Assembly (NCBI GenBank): GCA_019745155.1
Contig: JAIETM010000005.1
Location: 62,001 to 126,000, forward strand
Reading direction: 5' to 3'
Source: Chitinophagaceae bacterium
GTDB lineage: Bacteria > Bacteroidota > Bacteroidia > Chitinophagales > Chitinophagaceae
DNA length: 64,000 nucleotides
The stretch's first letter is position 1; each line of letters opens with the position of its first letter. Below the pieces are notes generated by a model that saw nothing but the letters and a program-made list of their open reading frames with translations, had not been told where the DNA came from and did not search any database. Made by a program: the position numbers and the translations under genes. This document shows positions 9,611 through 18,890 of this stretch, piece by piece.

Positions 9611-9638
9611 AAAAAGGCAGTCTTTCGGACTGCCTTTT
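9611..9638 (-). terminator. Intrinsic terminator of phoH
   Basis: AAAAGGCAGTC and GACTGCCTTTT form an 11-bp stem around a five-base loop. Read on the minus strand it ends in a five-T run, just past the stop of phoH. Confidence 0.85.
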
Positions 9639-9651
9639 GAATCTGTCTTGC

Positions 9652-10620
9652 TTATTCTTTTTCTTCTCTTTCTTTTTCCTTGTCGTAAGCCCTGATAATA
9701 GCTTTTACCAAGCGGTGTCTAACCACATCCTCTTCGTCCAATTGAATGTGGGCAATGCCGTCAATGTTCTGAAGGATGCGGATAGCTTTTTGCAAACCGC
9801 TGTGTTGGTTTCTTGGCAAATCTATCTGCGTAGGGTCACCCGTGATGATGGCTTTTGCATTGGCACCGATCCTTGTTAGGAACATCTTCAGCTGAAGATC
9901 ATTGGTATTCTGTGCTTCATCCAAAATGATAAAGGCATTATCCAAAGTACGGCCCCGCATATAAGCCAGAGGAGCGATCTCAATGGTACGTGTACTCATG
10001 TAATAACCGAGTTTGTCTGCAGGGATCATGTCGTCCAAGGCATCATACAATGGGCGCAAGTATGGATCGATCTTTTCTTTTAAATCTCCGGGAAGGAAAC
10101 CCAGACTTTCACCTGCTTCTACAGCAGGCCTTGTCAGAATGATTTTCTTCACCATCTTATTCTTCAATGCACGTACTGCTAGTGCAACTGCTGTATAGGT
10201 TTTACCAGTACCGGCAGGGCCGATGGCAAATACCACATCATTTCTGTCTGCAGCAGCTACCATTTTCTTCTGATTCTGTGTTCTGGCTCGAACGGTTTTA
10301 CCGTTAGGACCAAATACAAGAATATCGTTGGGGTTACGGTCAACAAAATTGTCAATTGTTTCCGCGTCATCACCGCCAAGGATTTGTTCGAAATAGTTTT
10401 CGCTTAAGTGACCGTTTCTTTCTAAATACTGAACGATGAGGCCAATTTTCTCCTTAGCAGACTCAATCTGCTCTGGTGCGCCACTCAGTTTAATTTGAGA
10501 GCCGCGGGAGAGGATTTTCAGTAGCGGAAATTTTTTCTTGAGTAAATCGAGCTTGCCGTTGTTGACACCAAAAAATTCAATGGGATTAACCGTTTCGAGG
10601 TTGATGATTGTTTCTGTCAA
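9652..10620 (-). CDS. phoH: PhoH family ATPase
   Basis: 322 residues, the usual PhoH length. An N-terminal KH-like segment (about 20-65) precedes the P-loop ATPase, with Walker A GPAGTGKT at 134-141 and Walker B AFIILDEAQNT near 230. The C-terminal tail is highly charged (DKEKEREEKE). PhoH proteins are cytoplasmic ATPases linked to RNA metabolism in several bacteria; the exact role is unsettled. The start is TTG (TTGACAGAAACA): no ATG or GTG exists upstream in frame before a stop, and MTETIINLETVNPIEFFGVNN is the expected N-terminus. It has its own terminator and appears monocistronic. Confidence 0.9.
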   Translation of the reverse strand: MTETIINLETVNPIEFFGVNNGKLDLLKKKFPLLKILSRGSQIKLSGAPEQIESAKEKIGLIVQYLERNGHLSENYFEQILGGDDAETIDNFVDRNPNDILVFGPNGKTVRARTQNQKKMVAAADRNDVVFAIGPAGTGKTYTAVALAVRALKNKMVKKIILTRPAVEAGESLGFLPGDLKEKIDPYLRPLYDALDDMIPADKLGYYMSTRTIEIAPLAYMRGRTLDNAFIILDEAQNTNDLQLKMFLTRIGANAKAIITGDPTQIDLPRNQHSGLQKAIRILQNIDGIAHIQLDEEDVVRHRLVKAIIRAYDKEKEREEKE

Positions 10621-10785
10621 ACTAGTGCCGTTTAGAATGAATAATCGGATTGCTTTTCGATACGTACTAACCTAACCAAATTTAATCTTTTCAATTGCGT
10701 ATTTCCTAATACAGATTATACACAATGTGTGGATATAAACCCTAATGCATCATCAGGGCTGAAAAGCGTGAATATGAATTTTGGG

Positions 10786-11436
10786 TTAACCCAGTTTTTT
10801 GAGTGCAGCGATGGTTGCTATAGGATCTGCGGACTTGAAAACAGTATTGCCAGCTACTAGTACATCAGCGCCAGCTGCAATGATGGATGCTGCATTATCA
10901 AGTGTTACACCACCATCTATTTCAATCAAAGCAGAAGAATCGCTTTCTTGAATCATGGCTTTGAGCGCTTTGATTTTTTGTAATGTGTGTGGAATGAATT
11001 GCTGTCCACCAAAACCTGGGTTCACACTCATTAGGCAAACCAAATCAATATCCTGAATGATGTCTGCTAATCCTGCAACTGGCGTATGCGGATTTACAGC
11101 CACTCCTGCTTTCATGCCCAGCGCTTTGATTTGCTGAATATTTCTGTGTAAGTGCGGACAAGCTTCAATATGTACAGTGAGTATATCGGCGCCTGCTTTT
11201 TTAAATGCTTCTGCATATTGTCCCGGCTCCAAAATCATCAAATGCACATCACAAACTTTTGATGTGGCTTTTCTGATGTGCTCTATCACCGGTAAACCAA
11301 AACTGATATTGGGTACAAAGCGGCCATCCATCACATCGAGGTGAAACCAGTCTGCTTCACTCTTGTTGAGCATTTGGCATTCGCTTTCCAACTGTAGAAA
11401 ATTTGCACTCAAAAGGGACGGGGCAATCAGGGCCAT
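10786..11436 (-). CDS. rpe: Ribulose-phosphate 3-epimerase
   Basis: Interconverts ribulose 5-phosphate and xylulose 5-phosphate in the pentose phosphate pathway. The TIM-barrel landmarks are all present: IAPSLLSANF near the N-terminus, WFHLDVMDGRFVPNISFG (metal and catalytic Asp), DVHLMI, LVCLMSVNPGFGGQ and EIDGGV. From the ATG at 11436 the protein is 216 residues, a normal size. An upstream TTG (11457) lies inside a perfect -7 promoter element and is rejected as a start. The next gene upstream, a TPR lipoprotein, ends 48 bases before this start. Confidence 0.95.
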   Translation of the reverse strand: MALIAPSLLSANFLQLESECQMLNKSEADWFHLDVMDGRFVPNISFGLPVIEHIRKATSKVCDVHLMILEPGQYAEAFKKAGADILTVHIEACPHLHRNIQQIKALGMKAGVAVNPHTPVAGLADIIQDIDLVCLMSVNPGFGGQQFIPHTLQKIKALKAMIQESDSSALIEIDGGVTLDNAASIIAAGADVLVAGNTVFKSADPIATIAALKKLG

Positions 11437-11454
11437 GGGAGCATGTTTAAAGTG

Positions 11455-11462
11455 CAAAAATA
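11455..11462 (-). promoter_or_regulatory. -7 promoter element of rpe
   Basis: TATTTTTG on the minus strand matches TAnnTTTG exactly and lies 18 nt before the ATG at 11436. No TTG occurs at the right -33 distance. Confidence 0.5.
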
Positions 11463-11484
11463 ACTGCTCATTTTGAAGCAGTCT

Positions 11485-12294
11485 TTATTTTTTCAATCGT
11501 TCCAGTGCTACTCTTGCTTCATCCATATTAGGGTCTATCAAAAGCGCAGCTTCATAATGCTTGATGGCAGCTTCTTTTTGTGCAACCTGCTCTTCACATT
11601 TTGCCCTCCAATAAAATAAATCAGGGTCGGTAGGAATCATCGGTTGCACTTTCGTGATATAGGCCAAGGCTTCAGGATAGTTGCCCTTGTCATAATCGAG
11701 AAAAACCATTTCGAGGTGCGCGCGTACATAACGAAAATCGCTATTGATGCATAACTGAAATAAACGTCTTGCTTCAGCTGTGTTCCCTATTCTTGCTTGA
11801 TACAAACCACGAACAAAATTGGCGTGTGTGTAATAGGGTTGCCCAATTCCCAATTTGTCTAATTCTGTACAAAGGGAAAGGCAAGATGGATCTTTTTTCT
11901 CTGCTAGTAAATGTGCCAGAAATAGCAATGCATCGGGGTTCTTGCTATAAATCTTCAAGGAATTGAGATAGGCCTTGATTGCTAAACTGGTGTCCTTGGC
12001 TTTTTCAGCTATACCGGCAGTAAAAAACCACAGACCTGAATTCAATGAATCTGTACTCAATAGAATTTGCGATTGCTCCAAAGCTTTATTGTATTGCGCA
12101 GTGCTGTCCAGATACTGCACAAACTGTGCCCTCAAATCAGTGCTATCGGGGTGTTTAGCCAATGTTTGCTCAAATGCAGCAACCTGAGGATCTTCAGGAA
12201 TAGCTGCTTTGTTTGATTTGTTTTCTTGTGCATTGTCCGAGCTGTTTTGGCAAGCTGATAGCAGGATCAAAACGAAGAGCAACCATTTATTCAT
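11485..12294 (-). CDS. TPR-repeat lipoprotein
   Basis: 269 residues. The N-terminus is a lipoprotein signal with lipobox LLSAC (Cys 15), followed by a polar linker (QNSSDNAQENKSN). The rest is a series of helical TPR-like repeats, for example YNKALEQSQILLSTDSLNSGLWFFTAGIAEKAKD and YPEALAYITKVQPMIPTDPDLFYWRAKCEEQVAQKEAAIKHYEAALLIDPN. It probably sits on the outer membrane's periplasmic face as a scaffold for protein contacts. No partner is identifiable; it precedes rpe on the same strand, which is a metabolic gene and gives no functional hint. Confidence 0.75.
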   Translation of the reverse strand: MNKWLLFVLILLSACQNSSDNAQENKSNKAAIPEDPQVAAFEQTLAKHPDSTDLRAQFVQYLDSTAQYNKALEQSQILLSTDSLNSGLWFFTAGIAEKAKDTSLAIKAYLNSLKIYSKNPDALLFLAHLLAEKKDPSCLSLCTELDKLGIGQPYYTHANFVRGLYQARIGNTAEARRLFQLCINSDFRYVRAHLEMVFLDYDKGNYPEALAYITKVQPMIPTDPDLFYWRAKCEEQVAQKEAAIKHYEAALLIDPNMDEARVALERLKK

Positions 12295-12360
12295 GGCCTA
12301 AAATTAGGGTAGTGGTGCATCGTGTGACAAAAATCTGACCTAAAAACCTTTTCTGCCGGT

Positions 12361-12368
12361 TATTTTTG
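12361..12368 (+). promoter_or_regulatory. -7 promoter element of the PD40 gene
   Basis: TATTTTTG matches TAnnTTTG exactly, 18 nt upstream of the ATG at 12387. A -33 TTG is not seen. Confidence 0.5.
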
Positions 12369-12386
12369 CCGGATAATTAACAAATC

Positions 12387-13460
12387 ATGCGTTTGATCAC
12401 CCTTTTAACCCTTTCTAGTTTACTTGGTTTTACACAACCGAAAGCGCAAAGCAGCGATTCTTTACAATACGCAGCGGAGAAGCACTTTAAAAATGTTCGC
12501 CAGCTCACTTTTGGTGGAGACAATGCAGAAGCTTACTGGAGTTACGATGGTAAGTACATCATCTTTCAAAGAACCAATCCAAAAGAAGGCTTGAATTGTG
12601 ACCAAATCTTTATTGGTAAAGTACCCCAGTCGCCTGATGAACCATTTACTTACCGCTTGGTGAGTACAGGTAAGGGTAGAACAACTTGCGCTTATTTTCT
12701 GCCTGATGGAAAGCACATCATATATGCATCTACTCATGAAGGCAGTAATGATTGCCCGCCAGTGCCAGATAGAAATAAATATGGCAATCGTTATATCTGG
12801 CCGCTGTATAATACCTATGATATCTACATGGCAGATACTTCAGGGAAGATTGTGAAGAAGCTCACAACGGCCAAAGGCTATGATGCAGAAGCAACTTTAT
12901 CACCTGATGGCAAAAAGATGATTTACTGCAGTGATAAAGATGGTGATCTGGAATTGTATGTAATGGATTTGAAAACCGGAAAGGAAAAACGCATTACTAC
13001 TGCGCTTGGTTATGACGGTGGCGCATGGTTTAGTCCCGATAGTAAAAAGATTGTTTGGAGGGCTAGTAGACCCAAAACGCCGGAGGCAATCAAAGAATAT
13101 CAAGATTTATTGAAAGATGGTATGGTAGCGCCTACCAATATGGAAGTTTGGGTGGCGAATGCAGACGGTAGTAATGCGAAACAGATTACTGAACTGGGTC
13201 AGGCCAACTGGGCACCCAATTTTACACCTGATTCTAAACGCATCATCTTCTGCAGCAATCATGAGTATAAGCGTGGTTTCCCTTTTAACATGTATATGGT
13301 TGATTTGGAAGGTAAGGGAATGGTGAAGATTAGCCGCGATAAGGGTTTCGATGCTTTCCCCATGTTTAGTCCTGATGGTAAAAAGATCATTTTTGCCTCA
13401 AACAGAAACAATGGTGGCACAAGGGATACTAATTTGTTTATTGCTGATTGGGTAGAATAA
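12387..13460 (+). CDS. Secreted TolB-like PD40 beta-propeller protein
   Basis: 357 residues with a signal peptide (ITLLTLSSLLGFTQPKAQ). Repeated PD40/TolB-type blades follow: AYWSYDGKYIIFQR, CAYFLPDGKHIIYAS, EATLSPDGKKMIYCS, GAWFSPDSKKIVWRA, APNFTPDSKRIIFCS and AMFSPDGKKIIFAS-like (FPMFSPDGKKIIFAS). That is six clear blades, as in a six-bladed propeller. Lacking any peptidase or PAL-binding domain, it is probably a periplasmic binding or scaffold protein. Cys residues inside the blades (SNDCPPVPD, NCDQI, TTCAYF) could form disulfides. It appears to be transcribed alone from its own promoter and ends in a terminator. Confidence 0.8.
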   Translation: MRLITLLTLSSLLGFTQPKAQSSDSLQYAAEKHFKNVRQLTFGGDNAEAYWSYDGKYIIFQRTNPKEGLNCDQIFIGKVPQSPDEPFTYRLVSTGKGRTTCAYFLPDGKHIIYASTHEGSNDCPPVPDRNKYGNRYIWPLYNTYDIYMADTSGKIVKKLTTAKGYDAEATLSPDGKKMIYCSDKDGDLELYVMDLKTGKEKRITTALGYDGGAWFSPDSKKIVWRASRPKTPEAIKEYQDLLKDGMVAPTNMEVWVANADGSNAKQITELGQANWAPNFTPDSKRIIFCSNHEYKRGFPFNMYMVDLEGKGMVKISRDKGFDAFPMFSPDGKKIIFASNRNNGGTRDTNLFIADWVE

Positions 13461-13482
13461 TCAACGTATCACAATATGGATG

Positions 13483-13511
13483 AAGTCCTTAGCATTTGTT
13501 AAGGACTTTTT
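13483..13511 (+). terminator. Intrinsic terminator after the PD40 gene
   Basis: AAGTCCTTA and TAAGGACTT form a nine-base-pair stem with an eight-base loop, followed by a T-run. Confidence 0.8.
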
Positions 13512-13532
13512 CTTTGCCACAACCCCCGGAAT

Positions 13533-13562
13533 TTGTCTGTTAGCGCTAAGCGTGTAATATTG
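13533..13562 (+). promoter_or_regulatory. Promoter of the small membrane protein gene
   Basis: TTG (13533-13535), 19-base spacer, then TAATATTG (13555-13562), which differs from TAnnTTTG at one position. It leaves a 20-nt leader to the ATG at 13583. Confidence 0.6.
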
Positions 13563-13582
13563 CAGTAACTAAAACGAATGAT

Positions 13583-14017
13583 ATGTACAATGGAATCCTG
13601 CACTTACACAACCTGCTCAGGTGGATTATTCTCATACTGCTGATTGTGAATGTGGTGAGTCTTTTTGGTGGTAAGAAGAATGCAAAACTGAGTTTGTATT
13701 TGATGATCAGCGCGCATTTGATGTTGGTGATTGGATTGTACCAATACATTGCCGGTGATCTTGGATTGGCTACCATTAAAGTTGCTGGTATGGGACAAAC
13801 GATGAAAAATTCCGTTGCCAGATATTGGGCTGTAGAGCATATTACGGGTATGCTGATTGCGATTGTTTTGATTACACTGGGGCATGGTAGAGTGAAGCGT
13901 GATACAGATACGAAGCGAGCAAAACTGTATTTCACATTGGCCTTATTGCTGATCTTGGTAATGATGCCTTGGCCCTTCCGTGAAGGGATTGCACGCTCAT
14001 GGTTCCCAGGCATGTAA
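13583..14017 (+). CDS. Four-helix membrane protein, cytochrome b-like
   Basis: 144 residues with four predicted transmembrane helices: about 11-28, 37-57, 84-100 and 117-131. Histidines fall at or near helix ends (H7, H9, H45, H86, H101), a pattern that could ligate heme, as in small cytochrome b-type proteins annotated in other Bacteroidota. I do not see a firmly diagnostic motif, so heme binding is an inference. The C-terminal MPWPFREGIARSWFPGM is Pro/Trp-rich and looks conserved. It is monocistronic, with its own promoter and a bidirectional terminator. Confidence 0.6.
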   Translation: MYNGILHLHNLLRWIILILLIVNVVSLFGGKKNAKLSLYLMISAHLMLVIGLYQYIAGDLGLATIKVAGMGQTMKNSVARYWAVEHITGMLIAIVLITLGHGRVKRDTDTKRAKLYFTLALLLILVMMPWPFREGIARSWFPGM

Positions 14018-14036
14018 TCGCTAACGAATATTATCT

Positions 14037-14064
14037 AAAAAGGACACCAACTGGTGTCCTTTTT
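14037..14064. terminator. Bidirectional intrinsic terminator
   Basis: AAAAAGGACACC and GGTGTCCTTTTT form a 12-bp perfect stem around AACT. It serves the membrane protein gene (+) and the hybrid kinase gene that ends at 14067 (-). Confidence 0.9.
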
Positions 14065-14066
14065 GA

Positions 14067-17000
14067 TTAGGTGTTTAAAGTGACTATCACTTCGCATCCA
14101 TTGCCGGGTGAGGAAATGACCTCTACTTTTCCATCAAATAGAGAAGCTCTGGTGCGAATGTTTAGCAAGCCAATACCACTGGTTCTCTTTTTGGGATCGA
14201 AACCAATACCATCATCCTTGATGCTGATATCAATTGTTTTGCTTTGCTCGTGGTTGATAATGTATATCCAGATATTCTTCGCCTTAGCGTGCTTATAGAT
14301 ATTGTTTAATTGAATTTGAATGATATGGTAGATATTCATCTTTAGGTTGTGCGACACATCGTAATCATCGAAATTGATGATCTCTTTGTGTATCAATGTA
14401 TCAGAGCTTCCTTTCAATTCATATACAATTGTATCGATGGTTTCTGCAAGCTTAGAATTGATTACGGTAGGCAACACCAATAAATGTGATAACTTTCTGA
14501 TTTCATCAATGGCGTTTTGTAAAATCATTTCTGTTTGATGATAGCTTTCTTCATCATTTCTAGAGAATTTCAAGAACATTTTCGCACTGGCTAGTAGCTG
14601 GTTGATATTATCGTGCAACTCTCTGCCAATTTCAGTTCTTTCTTTTTCCTGCGCAGCAATGATGGCATCTGTCATTTTCTTTTGGAAATCATTTTGTTCC
14701 TCCTTCAGTTGCTTTTCCAGTAATACCTTTTCAGTGATATTGTCTTTGATAGCTACATAACTGATGGTTTTTCCTTCGGAATCGATGATAGGTGCTATCG
14801 AGGCAGATTCCCAGTATAACTCTCCGTTCTTCTTTTTGTTACACAATACACCATTCCAGGTCTTACCATTTGAAAGATCTCGCCACATATCGGCATAAGT
14901 GCTATCAGGAGTTATGCCAGACTTTAGGATTCTTGGGTTTTTGCCAATTGCTTCATTGAAACTATAGCCGGTGGTATTGCAGAAAGCCGGATTTACATAT
15001 TCGATACTACCATTACTATCTGTTACTACAATAGAGGAGGGGCTTTGCTCCACCATTTGTGAAAACACTTTCAAATCGGCCTGGATGGTTTTGTACGATT
15101 GTATATCTTGGAATATGCCTATTAGCCTACTCACTTTTCCGTCAACAATAATGGGTCTTCCACTAGCTCTTACCCATTTTTCTTTTCCAGTAGCTGTGAT
15201 GATTTGTAACTCTAAATCATAGATTTTTTGTTCTTCGATTGCTTTTTTTACGGCTTCTTGAATCAGCCTTCTAGATGGCCCTTCTTTATAAAAGTTAATA
15301 CCAGTTGCTAATTGTGGTATGTAATTCGGTTCTACTTCGTGGATTTTTTTGACAATATCAGACCAATACAATGTTTGTGTACCTAGGTCTAATTCCCACC
15401 AGCCCAGTTTAGCCAGGTTGGCCGCTTCTTCGAATAAGCGATCAGCATTTTTCCTTTCAGTAATATCTGTTGTTGTTGTTACCTTATATAACTCTCCATC
15501 TTGATCTTTGAATATGTTGAAGTTTTGATAAACGTGAATGATTTTACCATCCTTTCTAATACAGGACCATTCCTTAGGGCCGGTATTGACACCTGCAAAT
15601 ACATTATCATGGACTTTTACGGCAGCTTCTCGGTCAGATTCTACTAATAGATCTGTAATATTTTTATCGATTAATTCATCTTTCTCATACTTGAAAATTT
15701 CACAAAACATCGGGTTAACCTTTTTGATATAACCAGCTTTGTCTGTGACATTAATGCCAATATTGGCACTTTCAAACAAGGAGCTAAACATGTGTTCTGC
15801 CGACTGTAATTTCTTGATCACTTTTATTTCCTTAGTGATATCAAGAATACCAATAGAGATCACAGTTACTTTAGAGCTGCTATCAATAACAGGTGTGAAA
15901 TTGATTTGTGTAATGAGTTCTTTATTCTGGCTGGTTTTAAATGTGTACTGCGTATTAATTGTTTCACCAGTTAAGCATTTTTGGAATTGCTCGATAAAAC
16001 CAGACAGTTGATCACTTGGCAAGTAGTCAATGATAGAATCGTCTTTGTGCAAGTTTTTCCTATTCAGCTTCTGCCATAGATGATGTGCCTGTTCATTAAA
16101 TGTGATGATTTTGTAAGTATGGTCTACCAGCACAAAGCCTTGAAGCGTATTATTGAGTAGGGCTTGAACATTTTTCTGCACCTCATGTAGCTGCTGTTCC
16201 TTTTTGTTCAGCTCCTCATTATTCATTTTTAATTCAGCATAAGCAATCTGAATTTCTTCATTGGTGGATTGTAACTCTTCGTTGGTAGTTTCTAGTTCTT
16301 CAATATAGGTCTGCAGGTGTTCCTTTGTGGCAGCTAATTCATGCTCTAATTCTTTGATACGGAGAAAACCTGATTCAGTATCATCACTGTTGATTTTTTC
16401 AGTGTAGATGGTCAGATCTTCCATGTCCATCTCTTCAAAAATGACCAGAGATAGTTTATTCTGATCGCCTCCAGCAATCAATGGTTTAATATGGATTCTG
16501 ATATAGCTAGTCTGTTCACCAAGTTTAATTTTTTTAATACTGCTTTTGCACTCGGCTACATCCTTATGTGATTTTGCTAATAAAGACCTGAGTTCTATCA
16601 ATAAATCCTGACGAATCATTTTTAGGATATTGACATTCATGGCACCACTTGGCAGACTCAGGTAATTCTGCACACTCCCAAAAATTTCTACAATATCAAA
16701 CGTGTCGTTTACGATTGCGTATGGATGATCATAATTGATGTAAAGTGTCTCTTTTACAAGCTCAGCTATACTTAGTTCTTGTTTGGCAACTTTTTTAGGG
16801 TTGGGTTGCGCAATGGTCTTTCCAGTTTTAAATGCACTTAATTTAATCGTATGCAGGGCATTACCCAGTTTGCGCTGGAAGATTTTGCTTTTGCCATCCA
16901 ATGTGGCGAACAAATCGGAAAACTGGCCTACTGTTTCTGACTTGCCAAGGAATAAATAGCCATTCGGATTCAATGCATAGTGAAAAACAGGAATGATGTG

Positions 17001-18320
17001 TTTCTGCAAATTGCCTCCAAAGTATATCAATAGATTTCTGCAACTGAGTAAGTCCAGCTTCAAAAAAGGAGGGTTGCTGACTAAGTCATGTCTTGAAAAT
17101 AAAACCAAGGATCTGATTGGCTTAATTAATTCATATTTATCAAACTTTTGTATGAAATAGGTCTTAATGAAATTTTTGGGTAACCCTTTAAGGCTGGGCT
17201 CCTCATAGATGGCTTTGCGGGCATGTGCAATCGCTTCTTCATCAATATCTGTCGCAAATATCTGAATATTGTATTCCTGCGTTTTTCCTTTGAGTAAATC
17301 AGACAGGAGAATGGCAATGCTGTATGCTTCTTCGCCGGTGGCGCAACCTGGTGCCCATATGCGAATTGGGTCACCAACTTTTTTACCGGCAATGATTTTT
17401 TCAAGTATTCCCCTCAGCGCATTATACGCATTCGGATCTCTGAAGAAAGAAGTTACACCAATCAGAATATTGTTGAATAGTGCCTCTGCTTCGCCCGGCG
17501 TTTTCATCAAATATTCTACATAGTCTTCTATGTTGGACATCTTCAGTGTTACAAAACGCTTTTCCAGTCGCCTGCAAATGGTTGAAGGCTTATAATTAGA
17601 GAAATCTGTGCCAGCTCTTTCGGAAAGTATTCTGAAAATTTTTCCAAGCGGACTATCATCAGGTGGTATCGTGTTGGCGAATACCCTTGTTTGTCCTGGA
17701 TGCATTAGGCTTTCCTTAATTTCTTCGCCCATTTTATCCGGTGGCAATACCATATCAACTGCACCGGTTTCTATGGCAGCCAATGGCATACCATTGTACT
17801 TGGCAGTTTGTGGTTCTTGCGCTATGGTAATAGCACCTGCTTCTTTCAACGCTTTCAATCCTACAGCGCCATCTGTTCCGGTACCGGATAAAATTACACC
17901 AATGCTTCTCGTGCCGATACTGGATGCCATGGAATTAAACAAGACGTCTACGCAAGGTTTTGGCCCCGTAGGCATAATGGTTTTGCGTAGTTCAATGGCG
18001 TCGCCTACAATGGCGATATCTTTATCAGGAGGAGTTATGTAAACCTTGTTTTCTTCAATTACTTCACCATGCAGGGCTTCTGATACTTGCAAGCGTGTTT
18101 CTCTGCTTAATAGCTGTACCAGCATGCTCTTATGTGTAGGGCTCATGTGCTGCGCGATGATAATCGCCACATTGGATAAGTTGGTAGGTAGGTTAGAGAG
18201 AAAGTCCTGTAAAGCCTCTAATCCGCCTGCAGATGCACCTATACCTATGATGAATAATGACTTGCTGTTGGTTGTTGTTTGGTCTTGCTCCAAGACCTTA
18301 GGATTCTTTTCCTTGGGCAT
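14067..18320 (-). CDS. CheB-CheR-PAS sensor histidine kinase
   Basis: A 1417-residue cytoplasmic signalling protein. The N-terminal CheB-type methylesterase domain (about 20-205) has the catalytic triad: Ser 30 in GASAGG, His in AQHMSPTHKSM and Asp in SGTGTDGAVG. A CheR-type methyltransferase follows (about 215-490, RRLEKRF, WAPGCATGEEAYSIA, FATDIDEEAIAHA). A long coiled coil (ELETTNEELQSTNEE...) leads into about four PAS domains. The C-terminus is a NarL-family-type kinase: the phosphoacceptor His in GRELHDNINQLLASA and an ATPase end with GIGLLNIRTRASLF. It has no receiver domain, no transmembrane segment and no adjacent response regulator. The methyl-accepting substrate is unknown. Confidence 0.92.
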   Translation of the reverse strand: MPKEKNPKVLEQDQTTTNSKSLFIIGIGASAGGLEALQDFLSNLPTNLSNVAIIIAQHMSPTHKSMLVQLLSRETRLQVSEALHGEVIEENKVYITPPDKDIAIVGDAIELRKTIMPTGPKPCVDVLFNSMASSIGTRSIGVILSGTGTDGAVGLKALKEAGAITIAQEPQTAKYNGMPLAAIETGAVDMVLPPDKMGEEIKESLMHPGQTRVFANTIPPDDSPLGKIFRILSERAGTDFSNYKPSTICRRLEKRFVTLKMSNIEDYVEYLMKTPGEAEALFNNILIGVTSFFRDPNAYNALRGILEKIIAGKKVGDPIRIWAPGCATGEEAYSIAILLSDLLKGKTQEYNIQIFATDIDEEAIAHARKAIYEEPSLKGLPKNFIKTYFIQKFDKYELIKPIRSLVLFSRHDLVSNPPFLKLDLLSCRNLLIYFGGNLQKHIIPVFHYALNPNGYLFLGKSETVGQFSDLFATLDGKSKIFQRKLGNALHTIKLSAFKTGKTIAQPNPKKVAKQELSIAELVKETLYINYDHPYAIVNDTFDIVEIFGSVQNYLSLPSGAMNVNILKMIRQDLLIELRSLLAKSHKDVAECKSSIKKIKLGEQTSYIRIHIKPLIAGGDQNKLSLVIFEEMDMEDLTIYTEKINSDDTESGFLRIKELEHELAATKEHLQTYIEELETTNEELQSTNEEIQIAYAELKMNNEELNKKEQQLHEVQKNVQALLNNTLQGFVLVDHTYKIITFNEQAHHLWQKLNRKNLHKDDSIIDYLPSDQLSGFIEQFQKCLTGETINTQYTFKTSQNKELITQINFTPVIDSSSKVTVISIGILDITKEIKVIKKLQSAEHMFSSLFESANIGINVTDKAGYIKKVNPMFCEIFKYEKDELIDKNITDLLVESDREAAVKVHDNVFAGVNTGPKEWSCIRKDGKIIHVYQNFNIFKDQDGELYKVTTTTDITERKNADRLFEEAANLAKLGWWELDLGTQTLYWSDIVKKIHEVEPNYIPQLATGINFYKEGPSRRLIQEAVKKAIEEQKIYDLELQIITATGKEKWVRASGRPIIVDGKVSRLIGIFQDIQSYKTIQADLKVFSQMVEQSPSSIVVTDSNGSIEYVNPAFCNTTGYSFNEAIGKNPRILKSGITPDSTYADMWRDLSNGKTWNGVLCNKKKNGELYWESASIAPIIDSEGKTISYVAIKDNITEKVLLEKQLKEEQNDFQKKMTDAIIAAQEKERTEIGRELHDNINQLLASAKMFLKFSRNDEESYHQTEMILQNAIDEIRKLSHLLVLPTVINSKLAETIDTIVYELKGSSDTLIHKEIINFDDYDVSHNLKMNIYHIIQIQLNNIYKHAKAKNIWIYIINHEQSKTIDISIKDDGIGFDPKKRTSGIGLLNIRTRASLFDGKVEVISSPGNGCEVIVTLNT

Positions 18321-18392
18321 ATCAAAAATATAGCTATGTCAATTTAGGCAAAAGGTTTTATATATACTATGATTATTGTCACAAAAGAATCA

Positions 18393-18890
18393 TTAACCCC
18401 CTTTTTTATACTCTTTGATCTCGCATTGTTGAATTTCACTTCCATGAATTTTAAACCGTACAAGGGTAGCTACCTGATGCCATCCTTGTTTTCCTGCAGC
18501 ACCTGGATTCATAAAAAGGCAGGATTGTGTATGGTCGTATTGGATATTTAGGATGTGAGAATGACCTGTGATGAATAGCTGAGGCTGGTGGTGGGCAATG
18601 AGTTTTCTGGATGCAGGATTGTATTTCGGTGGTTTCCCGCCAATATGGGTCATCAAGACCTTTACATCTTCACAATGCCAAACTAGGGTTTCTGGCACTA
18701 CACTTCTGATATCCTGTCCGTCAATATTGCCATAGACAGCCCGGGTAGGTTTAAAAGTCATCAATTGGTTCAGCAAGTCTAGGTTACCAATATCGCCTGC
18801 ATGCCAAATTTCATCACAATGTTGAAAAAAGGGAAAAACCTGTTCACTCAAGTGGCCATGTGTGTCTGAAATCAGTCCGATGCTCGTCAT
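18393..18890 (-). CDS. YfcE/MJ0936-type metallophosphoesterase
   Basis: 165 residues with the metal-binding motifs of the small calcineurin-like phosphodiesterases: GLISDTHGHL, WHAGDIGN, VYGNID, MTHIGG and ITGHSHILN, with the late NPGAAG typical of the YfcE group. These enzymes hydrolyse phosphodiesters in vitro with two metal ions; the physiological substrate is usually unknown. The gene lies on the same strand as the sensor kinase and 72 bases upstream of it, so co-transcription is possible but not shown. Confidence 0.9.
   Translation of the reverse strand: MTSIGLISDTHGHLSEQVFPFFQHCDEIWHAGDIGNLDLLNQLMTFKPTRAVYGNIDGQDIRSVVPETLVWHCEDVKVLMTHIGGKPPKYNPASRKLIAHHQPQLFITGHSHILNIQYDHTQSCLFMNPGAAGKQGWHQVATLVRFKIHGSEIQQCEIKEYKKGG

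Noticed and set aside
17608-18042. 144-codon plus-strand frame opposite the CheB domain
   Set aside because: Fully inside the sensor kinase gene, which has intact catalytic motifs; no family resemblance.
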